Source of the DNA: Gemmatimonadota bacterium
GTDB taxonomy: Bacteria; Gemmatimonadota; Gemmatimonadetes; Palauibacterales; Palauibacteraceae
Length of the DNA: 5,595 nucleotides
Direction: 5' to 3'
Assembly: GCA_023554435.1 (NCBI GenBank)
Contig: JAMJQV010000020.1
Coordinates: 1 to 5,595, forward strand
Shown: positions 1-4,926 of the stretch, one piece after another
Numbering within the stretch: position 1 is the stretch's first letter
Layout: the number at the start of each line of letters is the position of its first letter
Position numbers and translations under genes: made by a program
Notes under the pieces: model-generated
The model's database searches: none
Seen by the model: only the letters and a program-made list of their open reading frames with translations
What the model was told of the DNA's origin: nothing

Positions 1-1763
1 TCCCGCATCGGTCTACCATAGAACGGGTAGAATGAACCCGACCAGGCGAGGAGCCACCACGCCTGCACATCGTCGGGGTAGTCAGCGAGAACCAGACGGC
101 TGAGACGCTCTGCCTCGAGCCCGTTGCCCTGCATGATCTCAGCATTCGCCCGTATCACTCGCTGGATACGAAGGGGCAGATTTTCGCTGTGGCGGACCGC
201 CCGGGCAGCGGCCGCTACCCCCGCCTCCCACTCGGGAATGATCCAGGCGGCGGCGACCCCCCACCCGTACCAGGCGAGGGCAAAGGTGGAATCGATTTCC
301 GTCGCCCTGCGGAACGAGACCACCGCCGAATCGAAGGCGAACCTTCTCCGCTTGGCGACTCCATCGAGGTAGGCCTTGAGTGCGCTGAGCGAGTCGGTCG
401 TGCGCGCAGCAACCGCATGATATTCCCTGTCAGTGCCGATCAGTCCCAGGAGGAGCCTTTTTCCCAGCCGGTCGAGGAGCCTGAAGAACTGGTCCGCCTC
501 ACCCTCGACGGACGCCACGGCGCCGATTCCGCTCTGCTCGTCGAGGGTGTAGAGCCGGGCATCGATTCTGAGTCGGTCGCCCAACTCCACGACCTCGGCG
601 GTGACATAATGATGGGATCTCGTCCGCTCTGCGATCTCCCGTGCCCGGTTCCCCCGAAAACCCTCTGACTCGAGGCGGGTTGCGATCGCGGCGACCGTGC
701 GCGGGTGGGCCGTACTCAGGCCACCGACCCCGTCCAGCATCGTGCTGACCAGGCTGGCCAGGGACGCGCCCAGGTACTCGTATTCCTCTCCTCCGCTGTA
801 TTCGAAGGGAAGCACCGCAACTCGCAGGGCCGGGTCGACGTCCGCAAGATCGGGTGCCGACGCGTCCGCCTCGACCATATACGCATTGCGCAGCAGGGTG
901 AGGGAGGCGACGAGTGCCACCGCTCCGACGAGAGCGAGAGCCGCGGTGCGCCAGCCCCAGGCCCGTGATTGCGATGCGTTCCCGATCTGCGGATCGAGCG
1001 GCTCGTCGCCCCCTTCTCCGCTCCTGACGGCCCTGACCACCTCGGCCTGAGGAGGATCCTCGCGAAGCCAGTCGGCGAGAGCTAGAAGGTCCTTCGGTGG
1101 CTCTGCATCCAGGTCTTCTCGCAGGAGACGCGCGTGCTCTTCGGATTCCTGGATCGCGTTGCCCGGATCGCCCGACGACGCCAGGGCCCACATGCGACGG
1201 ACCACGTAGCGGGAGTTGTAGGGGTCGTACGAGATGAGCCTCTTCCAGTGCCTGGCCGCCGCGACGTAGTCCTTGCTCCCTTCGCATTCGAGAGCCAGTG
1301 CCTCCCTCGCTTCGGCCGCGAGATCCTCCAAACGACGGCGCTCGGACTCGGCCCAGTACTCGAAATCGGGGGCGTTGCGGACGGTGAATCCGTCTAGGAA
1401 TGGCCCAGGATATGCTTCCAGCGCCGCCTCGTGATCCCCGCGGTTCGCCAGTGCCTCGAACACCACGGCGTCGCAGGTGACGGCGCGTGCATCCAATCGG
1501 AGCGTGTCCCCTTCTGAGATCAGGGAATCGGCCCCGAGAGCCTTCCTGAGTTGGTAGACGGCCTCGGACAGGAGATGACGTCCCCGCTCCGGGTCGACGT
1601 CCGGCCATAGGGAGCCGATGAGCTTCTCCCGGCCAACGGCACCATTCGGTGTAGCCGCGAGCAACGCCAGGAGAGCGATGCGCCGGGCCTGCGCAGCCTC
1701 GCCCACCACAGGACCCTGGTCAGTCCTAATCGAGGCGCCGCCAAGCAGTTGGAGCGAGACCAT
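1..1763 (-). CDS. Membrane-anchored BTAD/winged-helix transcriptional regulator with TolB-like and TPR region (C-terminus beyond window)
   Basis: Reading the minus strand from the ATG at 1763 gives 587 codons with no stop before the left edge, so the C-terminus is missing. Residues about 1-92 resemble an OmpR/SARP-type winged helix (MVSLQLLGGA start, LWPD at 52-55, likely recognition helix near 62-76). Residues about 97-235 fit a bacterial transcriptional activation domain (BTAD) of helical repeats (PFLDGF at 121-126, then helices rich in Arg, Glu and Ala). A single hydrophobic segment lies at about 273-291, with Arg before it and acidic residues after it, which predicts a cytoplasmic N-terminus. 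Residues about 313-440 begin RVAVLPFEYSGGEEYEYLG, matching the TolB-like/FlgO-like domain seen in such regulators. From about 455 TPR-like helices follow. By family, it should bind DNA from the membrane and sense through the outer part, in the style of CadC. A GGGGA at 1768-1772 lies 4 nt before the ATG. The in-frame TTG at 1775-1777 is a possible alternative start. Family assignment is confident; the signal and target are unknown. Confidence 0.9.
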   Translation of the reverse strand, partial: MVSLQLLGGASIRTDQGPVVGEAAQARRIALLALLAATPNGAVGREKLIGSLWPDVDPERGRHLLSEAVYQLRKALGADSLISEGDTLRLDARAVTCDAVVFEALANRGDHEAALEAYPGPFLDGFTVRNAPDFEYWAESERRRLEDLAAEAREALALECEGSKDYVAAARHWKRLISYDPYNSRYVVRRMWALASSGDPGNAIQESEEHARLLREDLDAEPPKDLLALADWLREDPPQAEVVRAVRSGEGGDEPLDPQIGNASQSRAWGWRTAALALVGAVALVASLTLLRNAYMVEADASAPDLADVDPALRVAVLPFEYSGGEEYEYLGASLASLVSTMLDGVGGLSTAHPRTVAAIATRLESEGFRGNRAREIAERTRSHHYVTAEVVELGDRLRIDARLYTLDEQSGIGAVASVEGEADQFFRLLDRLGKRLLLGLIGTDREYHAVAARTTDSLSALKAYLDGVAKRRRFAFDSAVVSFRRATEIDSTFALAWYGWGVAAAWIIPEWEAGVAAAARAVRHSENLPLRIQRVIRANAEIMQGNGLEAERLSRLVLADYPDDVQAWWLLAWSGSFYPFYGRPMR

Positions 1764-1786
1764 CGAATCCCCAGTCAAGAGATTGA

Positions 1787-1820
1787 CGTTCGCCTGAAAA
1801 TGCCCTGACAGGCGTTCGCC
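1787..1820. repeat. 8-bp direct repeat CGTTCGCC upstream of BTAD regulator
   Basis: CGTTCGCC occurs at 1787-1794 and again at 1813-1820, 26 bp apart start to start. The same stretch carries an inverted repeat, CGCCTG at 1791-1796 with CAGGCG at 1809-1814. The block lies 24-57 nt upstream of the regulator's start codon. SARP/BTAD-type regulators are known to bind short direct repeats, usually spaced by about 11 or 22 bp, so an autoregulatory site is possible. The 26-bp spacing does not match that rule, so the role is inference. Confidence 0.35.
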
Positions 1821-1909
1821 ATCGTGGAATTGCGGGGCTTGAGACCCGATCCGCGGACGTCTAGGGGGTGACGAACCGAAAACAGCGGGCGAGTCCTGCA
1901 AGAAAACAT

Positions 1910-1943
1910 AGCAGCGCGCTCCCGGGGCCGCGAACGCGCTGCT
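1910..1943 (+). repeat. Inverted repeat / hairpin 1 in lipoprotein leader region
   Basis: AGCAGCGCG at 1910-1918 pairs perfectly with CGCGCTGCT at 1935-1943 around a 16-nt loop, with one further G-T pair possible outside. It has no T-run after it, so it is not a classic terminator. Whether it is transcribed depends on where the lipoprotein promoter lies, which I cannot place. Confidence 0.55.
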
Positions 1944-1956
1944 GCCGGTTCGGCAG
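1942..1956 (+). repeat. Short hairpin 2 in lipoprotein leader region
   Basis: CTGCCG at 1942-1947 and CGGCAG at 1951-1956 form a compact stem around GTT. Its left arm shares bases 1942-1943 with the right arm of the preceding hairpin, so at full length the two stems compete or stack against each other. Confidence 0.45.
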
Positions 1957-1972
1957 GCCCGGCGTGCCCTCC

Positions 1973-2028
1973 GATTGCCGGGGGCGACACGTCAGGTCTG
2001 TCGGGCTGGCCGAAGCGACCCGGCAATC
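1973..2028 (+). promoter_or_regulatory. 10-bp inverted repeat enclosing a smaller stem, just before the lipoprotein ribosome site
   Basis: GATTGCCGGG at 1973-1982 is the exact reverse complement of CCCGGCAATC at 2019-2028. The 36-nt interior holds a second stem, CGACA at 1985-1989 with TGTCG at 1999-2003. The outer stem ends 4 nt before the AGGAGG at 2033, so if transcribed it would form an RNA structure directly beside the ribosome binding site. The same DNA could instead be a spaced operator. No known riboswitch or leader family is recognised. Confidence 0.5.
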
Positions 2029-2032
2029 ACAC

Positions 2033-2038
2033 AGGAGG
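2033..2038 (+). promoter_or_regulatory. Ribosome binding site AGGAGG that fixes the lipoprotein start
   Basis: AGGAGG followed by TGTTCC precedes the ATG at 2045 with a 6-nt gap. It decides against the upstream in-frame ATG at 1868, which would add 59 residues of non-signal sequence in front of an otherwise ideal lipoprotein signal peptide. Confidence 0.85.
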
Positions 2039-2044
2039 TGTTCC

Positions 2045-2527
2045 ATGCGCTGGCGAATCCCAATCGCAGTACTGCTCGTGGCAGGACTGGTCGTAGCCTG
2101 CGACCAGGGGCCGACGGAGGCGGCAGACAGTGCGGCCGACGTTCCGACGATCCAGGCAGACAACGGCGCCGTTCGCTGGATTCCCGATCCAGAGTGCGGA
2201 GTCTTCGACGGAGACGGGGAGTTCTTCCTCGTCGATTGCAGGAATCAGATCGCTACCTACAGCAACAACGGCAACGCGCAGGTCGTAGTGCAGGCGTCTG
2301 GAGTGCCGAACCCCACGGGACAAACGCTCCATTGGGACGCCTACAATCCACCCCAGATCATGCTGGACTGGTTCGGACTTACGGACCCGCCGGCACCTTG
2401 CTACGTGTTGGGTCCAGACGGGGGGGCGCTTTTCACTCTGAACTGGAAGGCCAAACTCACGCCCAGCGGACAGGGCAGCTTCGTCTGCCACTACAAGGAG
2501 CAGTGGGAGTTCCAGTGGCCGGAGTAG
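2045..2527 (+). CDS. Small lipoprotein of unknown function
   Basis: The product is 160 residues. It opens MRWRIPIAVLLVAGLVVAC, a short basic start, a hydrophobic core and a lipobox ending at Cys19, so it should be exported and lipid-anchored. The residue after the cysteine is Asp, which in enteric bacteria favours retention in the inner membrane; whether that rule holds here is unknown. The mature part has four cysteines (51, 65, 119, 148), enough for two disulfides in the oxidising periplasm. It contains HWDAYNPP near 96-103 and a C-terminal stretch rich in Trp and aromatic residues (LFTLNWKAKL, EQWEFQWPE) that looks like beta strands. I do not recognise a family. It is transcribed away from the BTAD regulator and ends facing the propeller lipoprotein, so it is a single-gene unit. 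The ribosome site is strong. Confidence 0.85.
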   Translation: MRWRIPIAVLLVAGLVVACDQGPTEAADSAADVPTIQADNGAVRWIPDPECGVFDGDGEFFLVDCRNQIATYSNNGNAQVVVQASGVPNPTGQTLHWDAYNPPQIMLDWFGLTDPPAPCYVLGPDGGALFTLNWKAKLTPSGQGSFVCHYKEQWEFQWPE

Positions 2528-2574
2528 TCTAAGCCTGTTTGAGAGGGAGGTAGTCCCCCGCTCCCAGCACACGC

Positions 2575-2602
2575 CGCCCTCGGCCAGACGGCGTCGAGGG
2601 CG
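2575..2602. terminator. GC-rich hairpin downstream of the lipoprotein gene
   Basis: CGCCCTCG at 2575-2582 is the exact reverse complement of CGAGGGCG at 2595-2602. GCC/GGC inside (2583-2585 with 2590-2592) can lengthen the stem with a two-base bulge. It lies 48 nt after the stop codon. No T-run follows. It may act with the longer hairpin next to it. Confidence 0.45.
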
Positions 2603-2641
2603 CTGTGCCCGCCCGGTGGTGATGGTCGGGCGGGCACAGTG
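2601..2641. terminator. Strong 12-15 bp hairpin between convergent genes, probable bidirectional terminator
   Basis: CTGTGCCCGCCC at 2603-2614 pairs without mismatch with GGGCGGGCACAG at 2628-2639. A G-C pair inside (2615/2627) and two pairs outside (2601/2641 and a G-T at 2602/2640) extend it to about 15 bp with an 11-nt loop. It sits between the stops of two convergent genes, 14 nt past the end of the minus-strand gene, where a two-way terminator is expected. Neither side has a clear T-run, so intrinsic termination in the E. coli sense is uncertain. Confidence 0.65.
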
Positions 2642-2655
2642 TCAACGGGATCACC

Positions 2656-4104
2656 CTAGTTGAGCGGACCCCAGTCCGGAAAGACCGCCTCCAGGTCCAC
2701 CGTGAGTCTCGTCACGTTCCCTCCCTGGCTGTCCATCACGTAGATGTCCGGGAATCCGCCGTCGCGAGAGCTGGAGAACGCGATGCGCGACCCATCCGGC
2801 GACCAATCCGGGTTGGTGTCGTGGAAGTTCGGGTTGTTCGTGAGGTTCGTGATCGGGCCGCCGTTCACGCTCACGATGTAGATGTCTTGGAAGATATTCC
2901 CGTCCCGCTCGCTGCTCGTGAACGCGATGGTCTGTCCATCCGGCGACCAGGCCGGCGCGTTATCCCCCACCGCATCGGGAGTGATGTTCGTCAGGCCCGT
3001 GCCGTCGACGTTGATGATGAACAGATCGGCCTCCCCCGCGTCGTCCCGTCCGGCGAACACGATCCGGGTGGCATCGGGAGACCAGGCCGGAGTCCAGCTG
3101 GGAAAGCTGGTCAGCTTGCGGACGTTCGATCCGTCCGAGTCCATGATCCAAACCGCCGTCGGCCCACCGTCCCGATCGCTCTGGAAAGCGATCTGCGTGC
3201 CGTCTGGTGACCAGGCCGGATGCGCGTCCGCCCATTCGCCGGCGGCCAGTGTCGTGGCGCCGGAGCCGTCCGCGTTCATGACGTAGATATCGAGCAAATC
3301 TCCAGGTCGGACGTGGTGGAACAGGATCCGCGTGCCGTCGGGCGAGATGTCCGGGTGCTGGCCCGTCAGCGGGGCGAACGTGAGCTGCTCGATCTCCGCG
3401 CCCTGGTCCGTCATGACGAAGATATAGGGAGGAGGCGGATCCCCCGGGTTCTCCTCGACCCCCGCGGTGAAGGCGATCCGATCGCCGACGTGCGCCGGGC
3501 AGCTCACGTTGAACGTCGTACCGGTCGTGACGGCTGGCTGCACTTCCACTACTCGGGGGTTCTCGCCGCTGACCGAGCAGTGCAGCGGCAGGTCAGTCAG
3601 GCCGACGGATCGCTGTCCCACCGGGATATCATCGAACGTCACCGTGGCGTTGACGCCGATGGAGGCGAACTGTTCCCCGACCACGGCGACGAAGTCGTCG
3701 GGCGGAATAGCCTGACCGGTCGTAACGGTGGTGACCGCGACGGATCCAGTCGGAAGCGACGAGCAGACAACGGCGAGAGTGACGTCCACGGTCGCGTTGG
3801 CGGCCACCTGCACGTTGCGGGACGCTCCGCCCTGGACCGCGCAATTCTCCGCCACGTCGCTGAGCGCTACGACGTGCACGCCTGCCTCCAGCCCCGAATA
3901 GGTGGTGCGCTCTCCGGACAGCAGGAGCCTCGGGGACGCTCCGTCAACAGTGACCTCGCACCCGTCAGGGTCCAGATCCGTACCGGCCATGGCGAGGATC
4001 ACTTGCAGGCCCCCCGTCTCAGCGGGGGCCGTGCTCTCGTCGTCCCCGCACCCGAAACTCAGAACGATCCCGCAGACCGAGGCGAGAAACACACGGCGAA
4101 TCAT
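2656..4104 (-). CDS. Lipoprotein with two N-terminal beta-type repeats and a TolB-like PD40 beta-propeller
   Basis: The product is 482 residues. The start at 4104 gives MIRRVFLASVCGIVLSFGC, a lipoprotein signal ending at Cys19, and it follows a GGAGGT at 4110-4115 by 5 nt; the longer in-frame ATG at 4224 lacks both. Residues about 31-114 and 120-202 are two related domains of about 84 residues. Each has a Cys pair 26 residues apart (88/114 and 176/202), in the style of PEGA or carboxypeptidase-like repeats common in such lipoproteins. Residues about 208-482 form a propeller. SPDG-type PD40 motifs occur at 250-262, 295-307, 338-350, 383-395 and 431-443, and a final FPDWGP at 475-480 can close the ring with DRIAFTAG at 208-215, giving six blades. 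It belongs to the TolB/PD40 superfamily but is not recognisably TolB itself: it has no TolB N-terminal domain and no tol-pal neighbours. A surface or periplasmic binding scaffold is likely; the ligand is unknown. Confidence 0.88.
   Translation of the reverse strand: MIRRVFLASVCGIVLSFGCGDDESTAPAETGGLQVILAMAGTDLDPDGCEVTVDGASPRLLLSGERTTYSGLEAGVHVVALSDVAENCAVQGGASRNVQVAANATVDVTLAVVCSSLPTGSVAVTTVTTGQAIPPDDFVAVVGEQFASIGVNATVTFDDIPVGQRSVGLTDLPLHCSVSGENPRVVEVQPAVTTGTTFNVSCPAHVGDRIAFTAGVEENPGDPPPPYIFVMTDQGAEIEQLTFAPLTGQHPDISPDGTRILFHHVRPGDLLDIYVMNADGSGATTLAAGEWADAHPAWSPDGTQIAFQSDRDGGPTAVWIMDSDGSNVRKLTSFPSWTPAWSPDATRIVFAGRDDAGEADLFIINVDGTGLTNITPDAVGDNAPAWSPDGQTIAFTSSERDGNIFQDIYIVSVNGGPITNLTNNPNFHDTNPDWSPDGSRIAFSSSRDGGFPDIYVMDSQGGNVTRLTVDLEAVFPDWGPLN
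2776..3357 (-). repeat. Five PD40-coding repeats of about 130-145 bp
   Basis: Within the propeller gene, the codons for the P-x-W/I-SPDG-x-x-I-x-F motif recur five times with start-to-start spacing of 45, 43, 45 and 48 residues. The DNA itself is visibly repeated, for example CCATCCGGCGACCA near 2790 and near 2937, so recent blade duplication or gene conversion is plausible. Confidence 0.7.
3499..4014 (-). repeat. Tandem pair of N-terminal domains in the propeller lipoprotein
   Basis: Residues about 31-114 and 120-202 align in order. Each has an opening strand (GGLQVILAMAG and GSVAVTTVTTG), a middle glycine turn before a short strand (GLEAGVHVVALSD and DIPVGQRSVGLTD), then a Cys-x-Val-x-Gly element (CAVQGG and CSVSGE), and a closing strand ending in cysteine. 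The protein similarity is clear but the DNA has diverged, so this is an old duplication. Confidence 0.6.
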
Positions 4105-4208
4105 GACATACCTCCAGGAGTGTGCGGCGCTACCTTGGGTGGGTCGCGTCGGGGGGAGGACGGGCTCACCGGAGGGATACCTGTACGATGGTCGTTCGAA
4201 GAGCTCGG

Positions 4209-4218
4209 GGCAATTGCC
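4209..4218. promoter_or_regulatory. Perfect 10-bp palindrome GGCAATTGCC, possible operator
   Basis: GGCAATTGCC is its own reverse complement and sits 75 nt before the DUF6868 start and about 105 nt from the propeller gene start, where a dimeric repressor or activator could act on both. Its right half plus the next two bases, ATTGCCGG (4213-4220), also occurs in the inverted repeat at 1973-2028. A palindrome of this size can arise by chance, so the call is tentative. Confidence 0.3.
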
Positions 4219-4283
4219 GGCCATCCATTCGCTTTGCCCTGGCGACGCTCGTCGCTACGTTCCGCAGGGTCACTCACCGTCTC

Positions 4284-4289
4284 AGGAGG
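4284..4289 (+). promoter_or_regulatory. Ribosome binding site AGGAGG fixing the DUF6868 start
   Basis: AGGAGG followed by TTCC lies 4 nt before the ATG at 4294. It supports this start over the upstream in-frame ATG at 3220, which would run antisense through the propeller gene. Confidence 0.85.
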
Positions 4290-4293
4290 TTCC

Positions 4294-4536
4294 ATGACGC
4301 TCGAAGTCTTCACCTCGTTTCTCGCATGGTGCACGCTGCTGAACCTGGTGGTCCTGCTGATCTGGTTCTTCTTCATGGTCGCCGGCGGTGGCTGGTTGAG
4401 AAGAATGCACGGGAAGTGGTTCCCCCTCTCCGACGCCGAGTTCGCCGCGGTCCATTACAGGATGATCGCCCAATTCAAGCTGCTGTGGATGATCTTCAAC
4501 CTGACGCCCTACCTCGTCCTGCGGCTGTTCATGTAA
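4294..4536 (+). CDS. DUF6868-like small membrane protein
   Basis: The product is 80 residues, the usual size for this family as I recall it. Two hydrophobic segments are visible, about 9-30 and 58-79, joined by a basic and polar linker that holds HGKWF at 39-43, LSDAEFAAVHY at 45-55 and then the second helix with N69 and P72-Y73. The early W12-C13 and N17 and the HGKW motif match my memory of DUF6868 proteins, whose function is unknown. Both ends are predicted on the same side of the inner membrane. It is the first gene of a probable three-gene operon and its TAA overlaps the next ATG, so the VOC protein is likely made by translational coupling. A functional link with that protein is inference from this arrangement. 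Confidence 0.8.
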   Translation: MTLEVFTSFLAWCTLLNLVVLLIWFFFMVAGGGWLRRMHGKWFPLSDAEFAAVHYRMIAQFKLLWMIFNLTPYLVLRLFM

Positions 4537-4904
4537 TGGCAAAGGTCCTCGGAATTGGCGGAATCTTCTTCCGCTCGAAAGACCCCGAGAAGCTCGGCGC
4601 ATGGTACGCCCGCTGGCTGGGCGTACCCGTCGAGCACCCCTGGGGGGCTTCGTTCCAGCCCGCGGATCTCCCGGGCAAAGCGGTCGGCGTATGGGCACCG
4701 TTCAAGCCGGACACGGACTACTTTGCCTCCGACAAGGCCTACATGTTCAACCTCGTGGTAGACGACCTCGACGGTGCGCTCGCACAGGTCCGGGAGGGGG
4801 GAGCCGAGGTCGTGGAGAAGATCGAGGAAATGGAGTACGGCCGGTTCGGCTGGTTCTTCGATCCCGAGGGCAACAAGGTCGAGCTGTGGGAGCCGGGCGA
4901 CTGA
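4536..4904 (+). CDS. VOC-superfamily (glyoxalase/bleomycin-resistance fold) protein
   Basis: The product is 122 residues, one standard VOC unit of two beta-alpha-beta-beta-beta modules. The first module opens with LGIGGIFFRSKDPEKLGAWY and carries WLGVPVE at 27-33. The second opens with FNLVVDDLDGALAQV and closes with FGWFFDPEGNKVELWEP, a hallmark of the family. The usual metal ligands are only partly present: the C-terminal Glu (about E116) is kept, but the first-strand His position appears to be Gly (about G9) and the second-module His appears to be Met (about M70). A classic metal-dependent glyoxalase I or dioxygenase role is therefore doubtful. Alternatives are a binding protein or an enzyme with other ligands. 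The ATG shares one base with the preceding stop (TAATG), and no ribosome site is visible before it, which points to coupling. It is soluble and cytoplasmic, with no signal peptide. Confidence 0.88.
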   Translation: MAKVLGIGGIFFRSKDPEKLGAWYARWLGVPVEHPWGASFQPADLPGKAVGVWAPFKPDTDYFASDKAYMFNLVVDDLDGALAQVREGGAEVVEKIEEMEYGRFGWFFDPEGNKVELWEPGD

Positions 4905-4926
4905 GCTGGGGGGCAGAGGTGGTGAG

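Larger units (their letters stand above)
1764..2044. promoter_or_regulatory. Divergent intergenic region between BTAD regulator and lipoprotein gene
   Basis: This 281-nt gap separates the two divergently read start codons, so it must hold or receive the promoters for both. I see no convincing -35/-10 pair on either strand, as expected if promoters in this GC-rich host depart from the E. coli consensus. What is visible is structure: an 8-bp direct repeat close to the regulator (1787-1820), a GAAAACA heptamer repeated at 1878-1884 and 1902-1908, and three inverted repeats between 1910 and 2028 on the lipoprotein side. No small ORF here has a good ribosome site and coding-like composition. Confidence 0.6.
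4105..4293. promoter_or_regulatory. Divergent intergenic region between propeller lipoprotein and DUF6868 operon
   Basis: This 189-nt gap lies between two start codons facing away from each other, each with its own good ribosome site (GGAGGT at 4110-4115 on the minus strand, AGGAGG at 4284-4289 on the plus strand). The best plus-strand promoter guess is TTGCCC at 4234-4239 with TACGTT at 4256-4261, 16 bp apart, but the match to consensus is weak. A small stem, GCGAC at 4242-4246 with GTCGC at 4251-4255, lies between these two elements. Confidence 0.5.

Noticed and set aside
124..668. Plus-strand frames at 124-372 and 189-668
   Set aside because: They lie antisense to the C-terminal half of the BTAD regulator and show no signal, domain or ribosome site.
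499..1608. A 369-residue open frame on the minus strand
   Set aside because: It is an alternate frame of the BTAD regulator. Its translation is dominated by Arg, Gly, Ser and Pro, has no recognisable domain, and the real frame reads cleanly through the same bases.
1868..2044. An N-terminal extension of 59 residues for the small lipoprotein
   Set aside because: The extension has no ribosome site and would bury an ideal signal peptide; the strong AGGAGG at 2033 fixes the start at 2045.
4105..4224. A 40-residue N-terminal extension of the propeller lipoprotein
   Set aside because: The start at 4104 has a GGAGGT ribosome site and gives a clean lipoprotein signal; the extension has neither.
3220..4293. 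A long plus-strand open frame running into the DUF6868 gene
   Set aside because: The part before 4294 is antisense to the propeller lipoprotein and has Arg/Gly-rich shadow composition. Only the last 80 codons, after the AGGAGG, are a real gene.
4122..4535. An upstream extension of the VOC frame
   Set aside because: It overlaps the DUF6868 gene and the intergenic region, its translation is Arg-rich and unlike VOC, and the protein family begins at about the ATG at 4536.
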